Under the pieces are notes generated by a model, which saw only the letters and a list, made by a program, of their open reading frames with translations, was not told the origin of the DNA and did not search any database. From NCBI GenBank assembly GCA_905221605.1, contig CAJNDS010000113.1, positions 1,827,082-1,891,081 on the forward strand: DNA of 64,000 nt, given 5' to 3'. The position numbers and the translations under genes were made by a program. How positions within the stretch are numbered: the first letter of the stretch is position 1; every line of letters starts with the position of its first letter. This stretch comes from Symbiodinium natans. Taxonomy: Eukaryota > Sar > Dinophyceae > Suessiales > Symbiodiniaceae. Shown here in pieces: positions 43,277 to 54,400 of this stretch.

Positions 43277-43719
43277 TCCACGCCTCCAAGTACTGGTTCC
43301 TCTGCACGAGCTCCTGTGCTGCACTTTGGAACTGGGAGGGTCAGACGATTCTTCCTTCCAGCATTCGGGGTCAAGGGTTCATGGGCTTAGGCCTGCAAGT
43401 TGTTGGAGACCCCAAGCCCTGAACCCTGAACTCCAAAGCCCAAACCCGAAACCCCTAAACCCTAAACCCCAACCCCCAAACCCTCACCCCTGTAGGGCCA
43501 AACGAGGCTTTATTCTTGGTAGCCCAGCAACCATATTATGATAAGGGCACCCTTTTTTTCGGGTTGGGTTATTCTATAGGGGAAACCATAAACAAGAACA
43601 GGGTAAAGGGTACCACTGTTAGAGGGGTGGGGGTTGGCGCCAGAGGCTCCGTGTTGCGGCGCCGGAGCTCCGCCACTTCCGCGCGAAGTGAGACGATCTC
43701 CCCCAGGTCCTCCTCGTAC
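43277..43719 (-). CDS. Coiled-coil protein, three phased exons
   Basis: Exons 43617-43719, 43488-43514 and 43277-43331 join in phase 0. Exon 1 follows CCCTACAAG and has a heptad-like helix YEEDLGEIVSLRAEVAELRR then a proline-rich end. Exon 2 is NKASFGPTG with donor GTGAGG. Exon 3 is FQSAAQELVQRNQYLEAW with donor GGA/GTTTAGGG. The intron between exons 1 and 2 is a family B element. TRPM channels often carry a C-terminal coiled coil, so this could be the tail of the channel gene to the right if the stop at 44502 is not used; otherwise it is a separate gene. Confidence 0.6.
43515..43616 (-). mobile_element. Family B introner-like element, copy 2, forming an intron
   Basis: In sense it runs from donor ACA/GTGGTACCC to acceptor GGGCTACCAAG. 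The CTTGGTAGCCCAG terminus is intact at the 43515 end and degenerate at the other. Core words CAACCATATTATGATAAGGG and GGGTACCACTG match copy 1 at 59534. Confidence 0.8.
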
Positions 43720-43739
43720 CTTGTAGGGCGTCACATAGG

Positions 43740-44500
43740 GCTTGGGGTTTAGGGTTTAGGGTTTATTATTTTAGGGTTCAGGGTTTAGGGTTTAGGGTTT
43801 AGGTCCTTGCAGGGTTCAGGGTTTATAGGGTTTAGCTTGGGCAGCAGAGTCGTCTTATTGGGGGGGATGTTCGGATTAGGGCTGTAAGGTAAGAGAGTGC
43901 GACTCCTGGATGTAGGGCGCAGGATAGCAAGGATTCCGTAGGGCGGAACAGGTGTTCGAACGTGGCGCAGGGGAGTGAGTGCGTGGGTTCTAGAAGGGCT
44001 GAGGGCTTTAGCCCCTAAACCCTACAAAACGCATGGTTTACTAGTAAACTAGTAGGTTACAACCCCCTTGAGTACAGGGCAGACGCCTTTGAACCCAAAG
44101 GGTAAGTGGGGAACCAGGTCATACTTAGGGTCGGGGGCACCACGTTCCTAAGATTCTGGGACGTGCAACCTCCTGTCTGAAACTCTAAGCCAAGCCCTTA
44201 ACCTTTACCTGGGCTGGGTTTGGGGGGCCCTACGCCCTAAACCGCAAACTATACAGTAGTATGTCTCTACAGGTTGATTGAATGGGGATACGTGAGGGTT
44301 GGGCGCCAATGGAACTTTGAAACTTATTCCAAGTCGTAGCGAGTTGAGGAGCTCCTCAAGATGGAGTTCCTCCCTTGGGTTTGTTCTGAAAACCTAAGCC
44401 CGTAAGGGTTTAGGGTTTGGGGTTTAGGGTCCCCTAAACCCTAAACCCTAAACCCTAAACCTAAAGCCCCAAACCCTAAACCCAAAACCCAGCTAAGCCC
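43740..44500. other. Gene-poor stretch
   Basis: TTTAGGG arrays at 43743-43802, CCCTAAA at 44430-44490. One possible + exon (about 44062-44101, VTTPLSTGQTPLNPK, donor GTAAGT) is the only coding hint. Confidence 0.35.
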
Positions 44501-44501
44501 T

Positions 44502-44627
44502 TCAGGAGCTAAGGCTCGAGGATGTTATGGCCCGGACGGCCCGTTGTTGAGCTTCCCTGAGGTCTCTCCGCGTCACCAGCACGTCGCCCACGGGAAGCAG
44601 CAGCCCGGTCTTGGACCTCCAATTGTA
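44502..44627 (-). CDS. TRPM-like exon 32, post-TRP region and probable stop
   Basis: YNWRSKTGLLLPVGDVLV then TRRDLREAQQRAVRAI and TGA. Its acceptor GGGGAG lies at the end of a family C element. Membership in the channel is by position. Confidence 0.5.
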   Translation of the reverse strand, partial: YNWRSKTGLLLPVGDVLVTRRDLREAQQRAVRAITSSSLSS

Positions 44628-45383
44628 CTCCCCTTAGAACCTTAATAAAAATATGTTTTTAATATCCTCTTGGGTTTTATATGAACAAAAATAAAAAATA
44701 ATTCCCAAGGGGGATATAGCCAAAGGGGTTCGGCCTTTTTACGGGATGCTTCAGGGTTCGTTAATGGGGATTTTAGGGTTTTTAGGATTTATAGGACCTC
44801 CAAAAGAGGTTTGGCTTTTCATGGAGTTTAAGGGTTTATTGGGTCTTTGGGATTTTTTAGGGTTTATGGGGTTTATAGGGTTTCTTGGGTTTGCCGGGTT
44901 TAGGGTGCACTGACAGGATTAGTATACCCTAAAACCTGTTTAAGCTCCAGTCCAACAATCGCCACCTTGGGTGTAGAAATCTGTGGATGATACTTGCCTT
45001 GGACAATTTGGAGGCACCTGGGTTAGGGGTTTAGGGTTAGGGTCGTGGAGAATCTGGCGCAGAGTTTTACAGGGAGGGTTTTCATGTGGGCGTAGGGCAA
45101 ACACAAGATCCAGGCCTTCGGGCTGTTAAAGCCCGCGTACCTAACCCTAAACCCTAAACCCTAAACCTTAAACCTTAAACCCTAAACGGGACTACAGCCC
45201 TCAGCTTTACACCCATCTTCCACCCTCAGCCCGCAGCCCTGCATCCTACGCCCTGTACACCCTCAACAGCCAATGTGCCCTGCACACCCTACATAAATAC
45301 AAGTACAAATGAATAAACAGATACATAAATGCATAAATAAATAAATAATTAAATAAAAATATACATACAAAAATGAATGAATA

Positions 45384-45434
<51 letters not shown>

Positions 45435-48407
45435 CATATACCCTATATAGCCTAGATGCCCCACATAGCTTATACCCTATCGTAGACCCTATAGTTCTTT
45501 GGTATCCTAGGCGTTCATGTCTTGGACCTCTTTGGTCCCAGCGCGCCCCGTCGGCCATGGTCCGGCTTCCAAAACCTTGGGTTTAGGGTTTAGGGTTAGG
45601 GTTTAGGGTTTAGGGTTTAGGGTGTAGGGTGTAGGGTTTAGGGTTTAGGGTTTAGGGTTTACAGTTTAGGGTTTAGGGTTTAGGGTTTAGGGTTACCGAC
45701 CGCGCTGTTGACCCCTGCAGGTGTCGCTAGAACCCAAAAGGTGGAGCAACTCTAGAAGCCGCAAGCCAGCTGAATTCTCAGTAGCCCTAGATCCCTAAAA
45801 CGCTCCTGAATCTCCTCAACCCTGGGCATCCAAAACACCCTACACGTACCCTAAACACCTGAACTCTAAACCCGACACCCCCTTCAACCTGAGGAAACCC
45901 TAAACCCTATAAACCCTAAACCCTTCAACCTGAGGAGCAGGTTCAGGAGATTGAGCGGCGGGGGTAGCGTCGACTCATCATCGAACTCGTGCAGTGCCTC
46001 GATCCGTGAGAAGGCCCAGGATGTCTGGGACATCGCCTGATTCTTCCTCGGATGGCTCTGAGGATGTGTTCCCCCCCCTTATTTAGGGTTTAGGGTTTAG
46101 GGTTTATGGTTCAGGGATGTTCCTCTTTGTAGTAACAGGCCTCAACAGGGATTCTAGCAACCCCCCTACTAAAGCCCCTTTTAGGGGGAACATCCCAAGA
46201 TGGCTCCCTCATCCCCCCCTTCCATAGGGTTCAGGGCCGCTCGTTCCAAACCTTCTGGAAACGATTTGTTGAAAAACAACACGATCCTCTTACAAAGATT
46301 TAAACGCGAGGGCCGAGAAGAAGAATAAGAATAATATGAATAACAATATTAAACAGCAAAAACATATCCCAAGGTCCAAGCTTCTCATAGGTGCTGTTCA
46401 TCACAGCTATGAGCCTTGGATGTGTATGGCTACCCCCAGGGCCCTATATAAGCCCCTAAAGCCTGAACCGTTCTCCCGAAAGCGGGTCGTGCGGTTTGGG
46501 AGCAGGTTCACCAGCAGCACGTTGCAGACAAGCGCCAGGATGTAGACCAAGACTGTGGCGGTCATCCTCCCAAGGTAGTAATGCTCTCCGAACCCGGAAG
46601 CCGCAAACGACTCTACTAGGGTTTTCCGCAAAGCACCCTGCAGCCCTAAACCCTGTCCTCGTGATGGGAGGAAGGCTCTTGAGCTGGGCTAGAGCAGCTT
46701 CATCCAGGCTTCCCACAATGGTCCAGAAGGCCCACGTCAGCCCCTTCCCCGCTCGGAAGGGTCGAGGGATGACGGGGAGGGGTGTAAAGAATGCGATGAA
46801 TTGACAGGTTCAGGGCTTTTGGGCCGCTGGTCGACGGGTTTCGGGATGGCTTGCACTGATTGGTTGAAGAACGAGTTGCTGAGAGAGGCACTACAGTATT
46901 TGGGCGCTTGGTAGCACCTGTGGTGAGCGGTGAGAGCAGCTTTTAGGGCGTCTTCCTTCCCGGGCCTGGTTGTCCCTTTCCTCGATCTGTGTGAAGAGAA
47001 TCGGTGTGATAGCGCAGCTAAAGGCGCAGCAAAAAATAACGACCAGGATGAAGAACTTTAGCGCATCCTGGACATCAGCCAGGACAGCCGTGACACAAAG
47101 CGCGCGGCCACCAAAAACAGCAGGCAAAAATCGGGACGTTCCCCCTTATACTAACAGCCCTTAATAGGGATTTAGGGGGTACTAAAGCCCCTATTAAGGA
47201 CTGTTAGCATAGGGGGGAACATCCCAAGACGGAATCCTTGTGATCCCCCGGCTCGCACGTCGTGTTACGAGTGTCGACACATCGGCACAAAACCCCAAGG
47301 ACCGGCAAAAGGGGCCCTTGACCAGAATGAACTATGGACTCACCCTAAACCCTAAACTCTAAACCCTAAACCCTGAACCCTCAACCCTGAACCCTGAACC
47401 CTCAACTGCTGCCTTGGCCATGCCGAAGATGGTGATAAGGAGGGTGCCGAAATACTCCGACTGCTGCAAGACCTGCAGCACCCTGAGCCAGCCTGGGCGT
47501 GGCCGAGGGTTGAGGGTTGAGGGTTGAGGTTTGAGGGTTGAGGGTTGAGGGTTGTGGGTTGAGGGTTGAGGGTTTAGGGTTCAGGGTTTAGGGTTGAGGA
47601 ATCTTGCCTTGTACGCAGCACTCTCCTCACACCAAACACCTCGAACTGCCGTACATAGGTCCAAGCAACAGGGAAGGAGGTTCATGGCATGCATCACCTC
47701 CAATATCTGCTCCTGAGTTGGGGGTGTTGGCCGTTGGTAGCTGTCATCGCATCCCTGAAATGAAGATATCCAGCGCTTCTGGTGCAAGGCTGCATACGTG
47801 CCCCTGGGACTGAAGTTACAAAAAAGGTGTTCCTGTTAAGAGTGCAGAGTGCGCGAGACCAGACAACGCAGGGCTTAACAGAAACGGGCTTGCCTTGCGT
47901 GACTTACCGTCAGCATGCCTGACCCCCCTCTGAAAGCCTAAGGAAACCCTGAAGGTACATAGACTGCCTAACCCCTAAACCCCCTTAAACCCTAAACCCT
48001 ATATATAGGCCCGAAGGACATCCTGAATCCTATATCGACCCCCGAAGCCCTAGAACAAATCCTATAAGCCCTTGGACCCTGACACTTCCAAAGGCCTCCT
48101 CCTCAAAACCCTAAACCCTAAACCCCAAACCCTAAACTCTAAACCCTAAACCCCAAACCCTAACCCTAAACCCCAAACCCTAAACCCCAAACCCTTAACC
48201 CCAAAACCCAAACCCTAGCCCAGCCGCGGGCTTGTTCATCTCTCGACTTTGGTCCGACAGGAAGAGGCCCAGGACCAAGGCGGACAGGAGCACCTTGTGG
48301 GGTCTGAGGTATTCTGTTTACGTTGCTTTTTTGGGGGGTTTCGGGTTTAGGGTTTAGGCTTAGGGCTTATGGCTACGGGTTTGGTGCTTTGAGGGTTTTC
48401 TGGCGGG

Positions 48408-48440
<33 letters not shown>

Positions 48441-51400
48441 GTTAAGTTTGAGGATTTGGCATGTGCAGGGATTGGGTGTAAACGGGCTTTCTGGATCGGA
48501 GTTTGTGGGGGGGTGACAGGTGTTTCCGGCTAGTCTCCCGAAGAAAAAAAAGAAAACCATTTCTATTGCTGGGTGCGCAGTGATGTGCAGGGTATCCAGG
48601 ATGTTCCAAAAGTCATGGATGTAGGTGTAGAACCTGGAAGCACTGAAACTCGAACCCCCACGTGGGCCCTCAGCCTTATCAAGTCCCTGGCTGAAATCTT
48701 CTTACGGGTGTTTGAATGGGATTTGGGGGGCAATTCTATGTACTGCACAACCCGACAACTGCGCCCGCATATACACGTAACCCTGCAAAAGCCAAAAAAA
48801 AGGCAGGGGCCCCCTGATGATGACCTCGGATGCGAAGATCTTATCGCTTTCGGGGCACTTGGGGACCCGCCTGGCTGAGTGTGGGCGCATAGTACGGTTA
48901 CAACTTCCCCATGACAGCGAAACCCACTTGTCCAGAACACTCGAAACCAAACATTTCTGCATTAGGCTCTTGACAAGCAACAAGACTGCAAAAGCGCTGG
49001 TCCGGAATCTTACTGTACGATGCTATGGCCCTTAGATCCCTTCTGCAAACATCCGAATTCGCTCATACTCTCTTGTTCATGAACTCCCTTTTCGAACGAC
49101 GTCTTCTGCATTCCTTCGGTCTTCCATACCTCTCAGCTCAGTCTGTTCTTGTTGCTTCATCCCTTCTGCGGTCCTCCTCTCCTAGGTCAGCTACGTCATC
49201 CCGGCAGTGAAGCAAGGGCTGTGCTGTTTTGGCCCTGCACTACAGAGGATGTAGAATTTGATGGGTGCCTTGTTGCGACCCAATTTCCCCGCCCCTGCCC
49301 AGAAACAAGTCTACATGGCATTAATGACTGTGCCTCAACCACAAGAATCATAGAACTAGTCATGTCGTTCATGATTAAAAAAGCAGACGCCCTGAGAAGG
49401 CCTACATCGGTATGAGACCCAACATCCCGAGCCCTAGGCTGCGAACGGAGCCTGTGTTCCGAGCGTAGGCATTGAGGGCCTATGTCATGGTGTGTGGATT
49501 GGGAGGTTCCCCGTTATACTCATAGTCCTTAAAAGGGATTATCGTACCCCCTATGATAATCCCGAATAAGGACTGTTAGCATAAAGGGGGAACATCCCAA
49601 GGTGTGGAGACCCAAACTAAACAAGCATCAAGTGCGGCCAGGGATCAGGAGTCACAGTAAGGCTTCGGGAAATGTAAGGGAAGCTCTAAGGACATTTCGA
49701 AGGACCATGATCCCCGGAAAAGCCTAACCAAAAAAACTGAAAACCCCCAAACCGCAGACCCCCAAACCCTGCAGCCCCCAAGCAGAGATGAAACCAACCA
49801 GCACCCCGAAACCCTAAACCACTAAACGCTCCCAAAGCCCAGGGGCCCATTTGTCTCCAGCTGTCGAAGCCTCGAAAGTGATTGCGGGTTTGGTCTTGGG
49901 TTTAGGGTTCAGGGTTTAGGGGTAAGGAGGTAGGGCGCTGGGACTTCAAGAAAGCCCCGACCCTGAAGTTGCCCGAAAAAACCGACTGAAGGCCGATACA
50001 AGTCCCTTCTCACACCCTCGTCCCCCGAAAACCTCGCAAAACCCCCTCAGGACCCTAAACCCCCAATCCCGGATTGCAACATCTGCCTTGGCCTCCGTTC
50101 TCCACTCTAAGCCCTATGAGCCCTACAAGCCCTAAACCGACTAAATCCGACTACGCCCGACTAAACCCCCCGCCAAAACTTCCAGAGCCGAGGCGCTCTA
50201 CTAGCCCAAAGCCCAGACCCCAGAAGAACAGCAGCACCTCGGAGGTTTCAGGAACTTTTGGGGCTTCTTTTTTTGGGGGGGCTTCTTTTTTCGGGGTCAG
50301 GGTTTAGGGTTCGGGTTTAGGGTTTAGGGTTTAGGGTTTGGGGTTTGGGGTTTAGGGTTTAGGGTTTGGGGTTTGGGGTTTAGGGTGTAGGGTCGGTTTA
50401 GGGATGTTTGGGGTGTCGTTTCTGGGGAGAGGGGGGAAGGGGGGGCGGGGAGGGGAGGGTTGGGGGTTAGGGGGTGGGGGGTTTGGGGGGCTTGAGGGCT
50501 TCTCGCATCCAAAGATCACCCTCCTTTGTATGGAGTTCTTTACAAGGGTCCCCGCAACCCTGACCCCTAAACCCTAATCCGGCAGCCAGAAGCTTTCGGG
50601 ATCAGACTCCAAGCCGAAGCCCAGCCCTGCACCCCAAACTTCGAGAGAGTCCAAAACACCAATAATTATGACTGTTTACGATATTCGGGGTACCTGATTA
50701 GGGTCCTGATTAGAAGGGAATCCTGCCATTTGGGCAACTTTGGGGGTCCCCTATTTTTCGTAAACCCCTATATGGGGAGGGGCCTATACCTCATAAGGGA
50801 AGGTATCTGGGGTGCCTGCACGTGTAACTATCTCGCGAATGCAGGGATAGTCATGGTAACTAATCCGGTTATTGCTCTCAGTACCCAACCTCTGCAAAGC
50901 AGATGCCGCCCACGGCCAGGAGCCGGTAGAAGACCGCATAGGAGTAGAGCGCGACGAAGAGGCACCGGGCAATGCCGTGGGTCCAGGCCTGGATCTTGCA
51001 GGACTTCAAGACTTCAAGGGCTTCAGGGTCGTAGGGCTTAAGGGTCTCAGCGTTTTAGGGATTGAGGGTTTGGGACACCTTAGACAGGGCAGTTTCCGTT
51101 GAGGGTTAAGCCGACCGACGCCTGCTTTCGGGTTCCGCGTTTCAGATGAAGAGAACAGTTTGGGCCGCAGGAAAGCAGAGCTTGGGGTTAAAGGATCTAG
51201 CATGTAGGGCAAAAAATTTACAGCCGGGCCTGGCTTGGTTTTCAAGGACTTCGGGTTGGTAGTGTGGATGAGATCTGGCAGAGAAGGAAGATGAGCGTGA
51301 CCACAGCGAACGTGAGTTGATGCGAAAGCAGAATCATTGCCATGGCAAGAACGGGGTGGGGCGGCAAATCCCCAAACCCTAAACCCTAAAACCTAAACCC

Positions 51401-54400
51401 TAAACCCTAAACCCTAACCCTAAACCCTAAACCCTAAACCCTAAACCCTAAACCCTAAACCCTAAACCCTAAACCCTAAACCCTAAGCATTGCAAGGCGT
51501 GCTTTGCGCGGGCCTGGACGTACGGGATGGAGAAGAACTGCCAGGGCTCAAAGTTGCAGATCTTGAACTCCTTGGAGTCCTTTGAGGCCCACTGGTAGCG
51601 TTAATAACCGTAAGATCTCATTATGGTTATATCTATCTATGTAGATATAATTAGTTTTGGTATAGCTGTATATATATATACACATTTAGATAGATAGATA
51701 GATAGATCGATAGATACGAGTACATATGTAGATAGAAATGAATATATACTAGCGCCTTAACAAAAGGTTCAAAAAACGGTCACTGACTGGGTCTCGAAGA
51801 GTCCGAGCCCAGCCGGAGCAGGGACCTCCAGCTGAAGAGCTTGGCATCCAGCTGGCCCTGGCGGAAGTGGATGTGGAAGGGCACCGGGGTCATCCAATAC
51901 CTGGGCTGAAGATGACAGAATTATTTAGGGGGGAGCGGTGGGGGGTTGAGGGGTGAATCGGGTAACTCACACCACCCCCGTTTGGGGGGGTTCGCATTAA
52001 TTGGGGGGGGGGGGGGGGGGGGGGGAGGGGAACCTTTTTTGGGGGGTAAGGGGATTCTCTTCTATGTGGGGTATTAAAGGGGTACCCCTATTTTGGGAAA
52101 TGCACTCATGGCCCTGATAGCTCAAACCGCAATCCACAAGAGCATCCCAGAAGAACACCCAAGGAGCAAGTCCACTGCTCGCCGGTAGGTGGTCTTGGAC
52201 ACGAAGGTCTTGCAACCCAGCTCGTGGGCCAGCTTGAAGCAGTTGCGGTTCCCTTGCCATCGGACCGACTCCTGACAAGGCCAGAATGCAACTGGAAACT
52301 CAGAGTACCGGCCTAACCGGTGTGGCGGCGGATTTTCCTCTGAAACGTTGCCCTGAACCCCAAAAGCCCCTAAACCCTACAGTTGCACCCTACTCCTGGA
52401 AAAGGTACTCGACCCCTTTGCCCGACTGCGCGAGGTCTTCCAAGACGAGGATGGCCAGGCGCTCGAAGCGATCGGCCGAGTCCTCCAACTCTTTCTTGGC
52501 CAGGCCATCCTCGCCAGGGAGAAACAGGGCACCCTTGTTAGAATATGGCTACTGGGCTACTCAGTAGAGGGCTTTGGGCTTTTCAGGTGATGTTTCTTCT
52601 TGTTCTTATTTGCTGAACATTTTAAATGAGGATGTTTAGTAAAAAGGATGTTGCTTGTCCATTTACGTGCTGAATATTTATTAGAAGGATGCGTAGGAGC
52701 TTAGCTGCTTTTGCTTGCTTACGGGTGTTGGAGGTTTGCTTGTGATGCTGTAATGGCACTTTCGGGAATTAGGGCTGTAAGGGCTTATAGGGCTTATAAA
52801 CAAAAACTGGTCCCAAAACCCTTCATCAATCCTAAACCCCGAAACCCTAAACCCCCAAAACTCCCTGGCCATGTTAAAAGCAACAGATCATAATACTAAG
52901 GATGCTAAACCCTAGATGCCAACACCCTAAACCCAAACCTGGGTTGGTTACTGTATAAGGGAACCCAGAACCAAAAAAAAGCTGAAGGGTACCACGGGGC
53001 TGCCCCCTAAACCCTCAACCCCAGACCCCAAACCCTAAACGATAAACCCTAAACCCTGAACCCTAAACCCTAAACGCTAAACCCTACACAATAGCGTCCT
53101 GGTAGGAGGCTGAGCCATGACGCCGCTCCGCGGTTTCTCGGCACGCGGAGGCCGCCACCAGAGCTGCGTGAACGGGATCCTGGTCTCAACAGGGCTCTGT
53201 TGGGTTTAGGGTTTAGGGTTTAGGGTTTAGGGTTTAGGGTTTAGGGTTTAGGGTTTAGGGTTTAGGGTTTAGGGTTTCGGGTTTAGGGTTTAGGGTTTAG
53301 GGTTTAGGGTTTGGGGAAACTGGGGCTCTGGCTTATGTGGCATATAGGGTTGAATTGAACCCAAAAGTAAAGTCGAGGTCACAGGTTTTCAGGTCCTTTG
53401 AGGGTCCAGGTCAACTGCTGGTGTCCTCCATGTAGGACCAAATGATCTCCAGCACTGAGCTGGGGGCCTCCTGCTCGATGGACCAAACGAGAAGACCTCC
53501 AGGGAGCTGGCGTCACGTCTCTCCGTTCCGGTCCAACTTTTGCTTGTCCCCGTTATAGTACGGCCCCCCTGATTAGAGGACTGACTATCTAAACTCTCTA
53601 TTGCAGGATCGGAATCGCACAGTTGGGCCTAGAAGCTGTGGGGGTTTGGCGTTTAGGGTGGTGATCCGGCTTCGCGTGGGTCTGTCGAGGGCCTTCTTCG
53701 TTTTAGAGCCCACGCCTTCCAGAGACCTCCACGAATCTTGTGCCACGTGGCTCCAGTTGATCGCCACGTCTAGGGTGTCCCTGTTCACCACGAACCTAGC
53801 TGTCTGCGGGATGCTGGGCATTTACGGTTTACAGGGCTTAGGAGGTGGGCTTCTTTTGCAGCTTTCCATGGAATGTGTGGCACAAACCTGGACCTGCAGC
53901 CTGTCATGTCGGCTGGTTCGGATATCGGATAGCTGCATAGCTTGCCGAGGAACTGATCCATCTGCTTCAGGTAGTTCTGAAGAAGCCACGCAACCAACAT
54001 GCCGGAGTTCTCTCGCACACTGCGCACCTGACCAGGCGCGACCGTTGTACACACTGGCAAGTCCGTACCACACCCCAAGCCCTAAACCTCAGACCAGTAT
54101 CATTTATGGCGAAAAAGTACCTGCAGACCGGAAAATTCTCAACCCGGAATGAAGGCAACGGCAACCCCATCCGAAGCCCACAGACCCCCCCCCCCCCCCC
54201 CCCTCTGGACTCCTAGAATCCTTGGTCTCAGGAATCCCTGTAATTGCCTGTTGTCCCTAGCAGATATGGTCCCTGTTGCACCCCCTTTTGGCCCTTAAAC
54301 CCTAAAACCCTCGAGGCTCTAAATAAACCCCAAAAGAAACCCTATAAAGCCCTATCAATACCATACACCCTACATGAACCCTCTAACCCTTGAATCAACC

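Larger units (their letters stand above)
44740..45929. other. Intronic/intergenic stretch
   Basis: TTTAGGG-like words, a CCCTAAA block at 45140-45188, a TA microsatellite at 45382-45431 and a TTTAGGG array at 45583-45693. No secure exon. Confidence 0.4.

Noticed and set aside
47613-47758. - strand ORF with QEQILEVMHAMNLLPCC
   Set aside because: Lies between channel exons 27 and 28, which already join in phase; inserting it introduces a stop.
52286-52567. + strand ORF with a coherent-looking helix
   Set aside because: The - strand of the same DNA encodes a conserved TRPM segment in phase with its neighbours; the + frame is a shadow.
53601-54152. 183-codon + strand ORF
   Set aside because: Overlaps two phased TRPM-like exons on the - strand; no splice or homology support.
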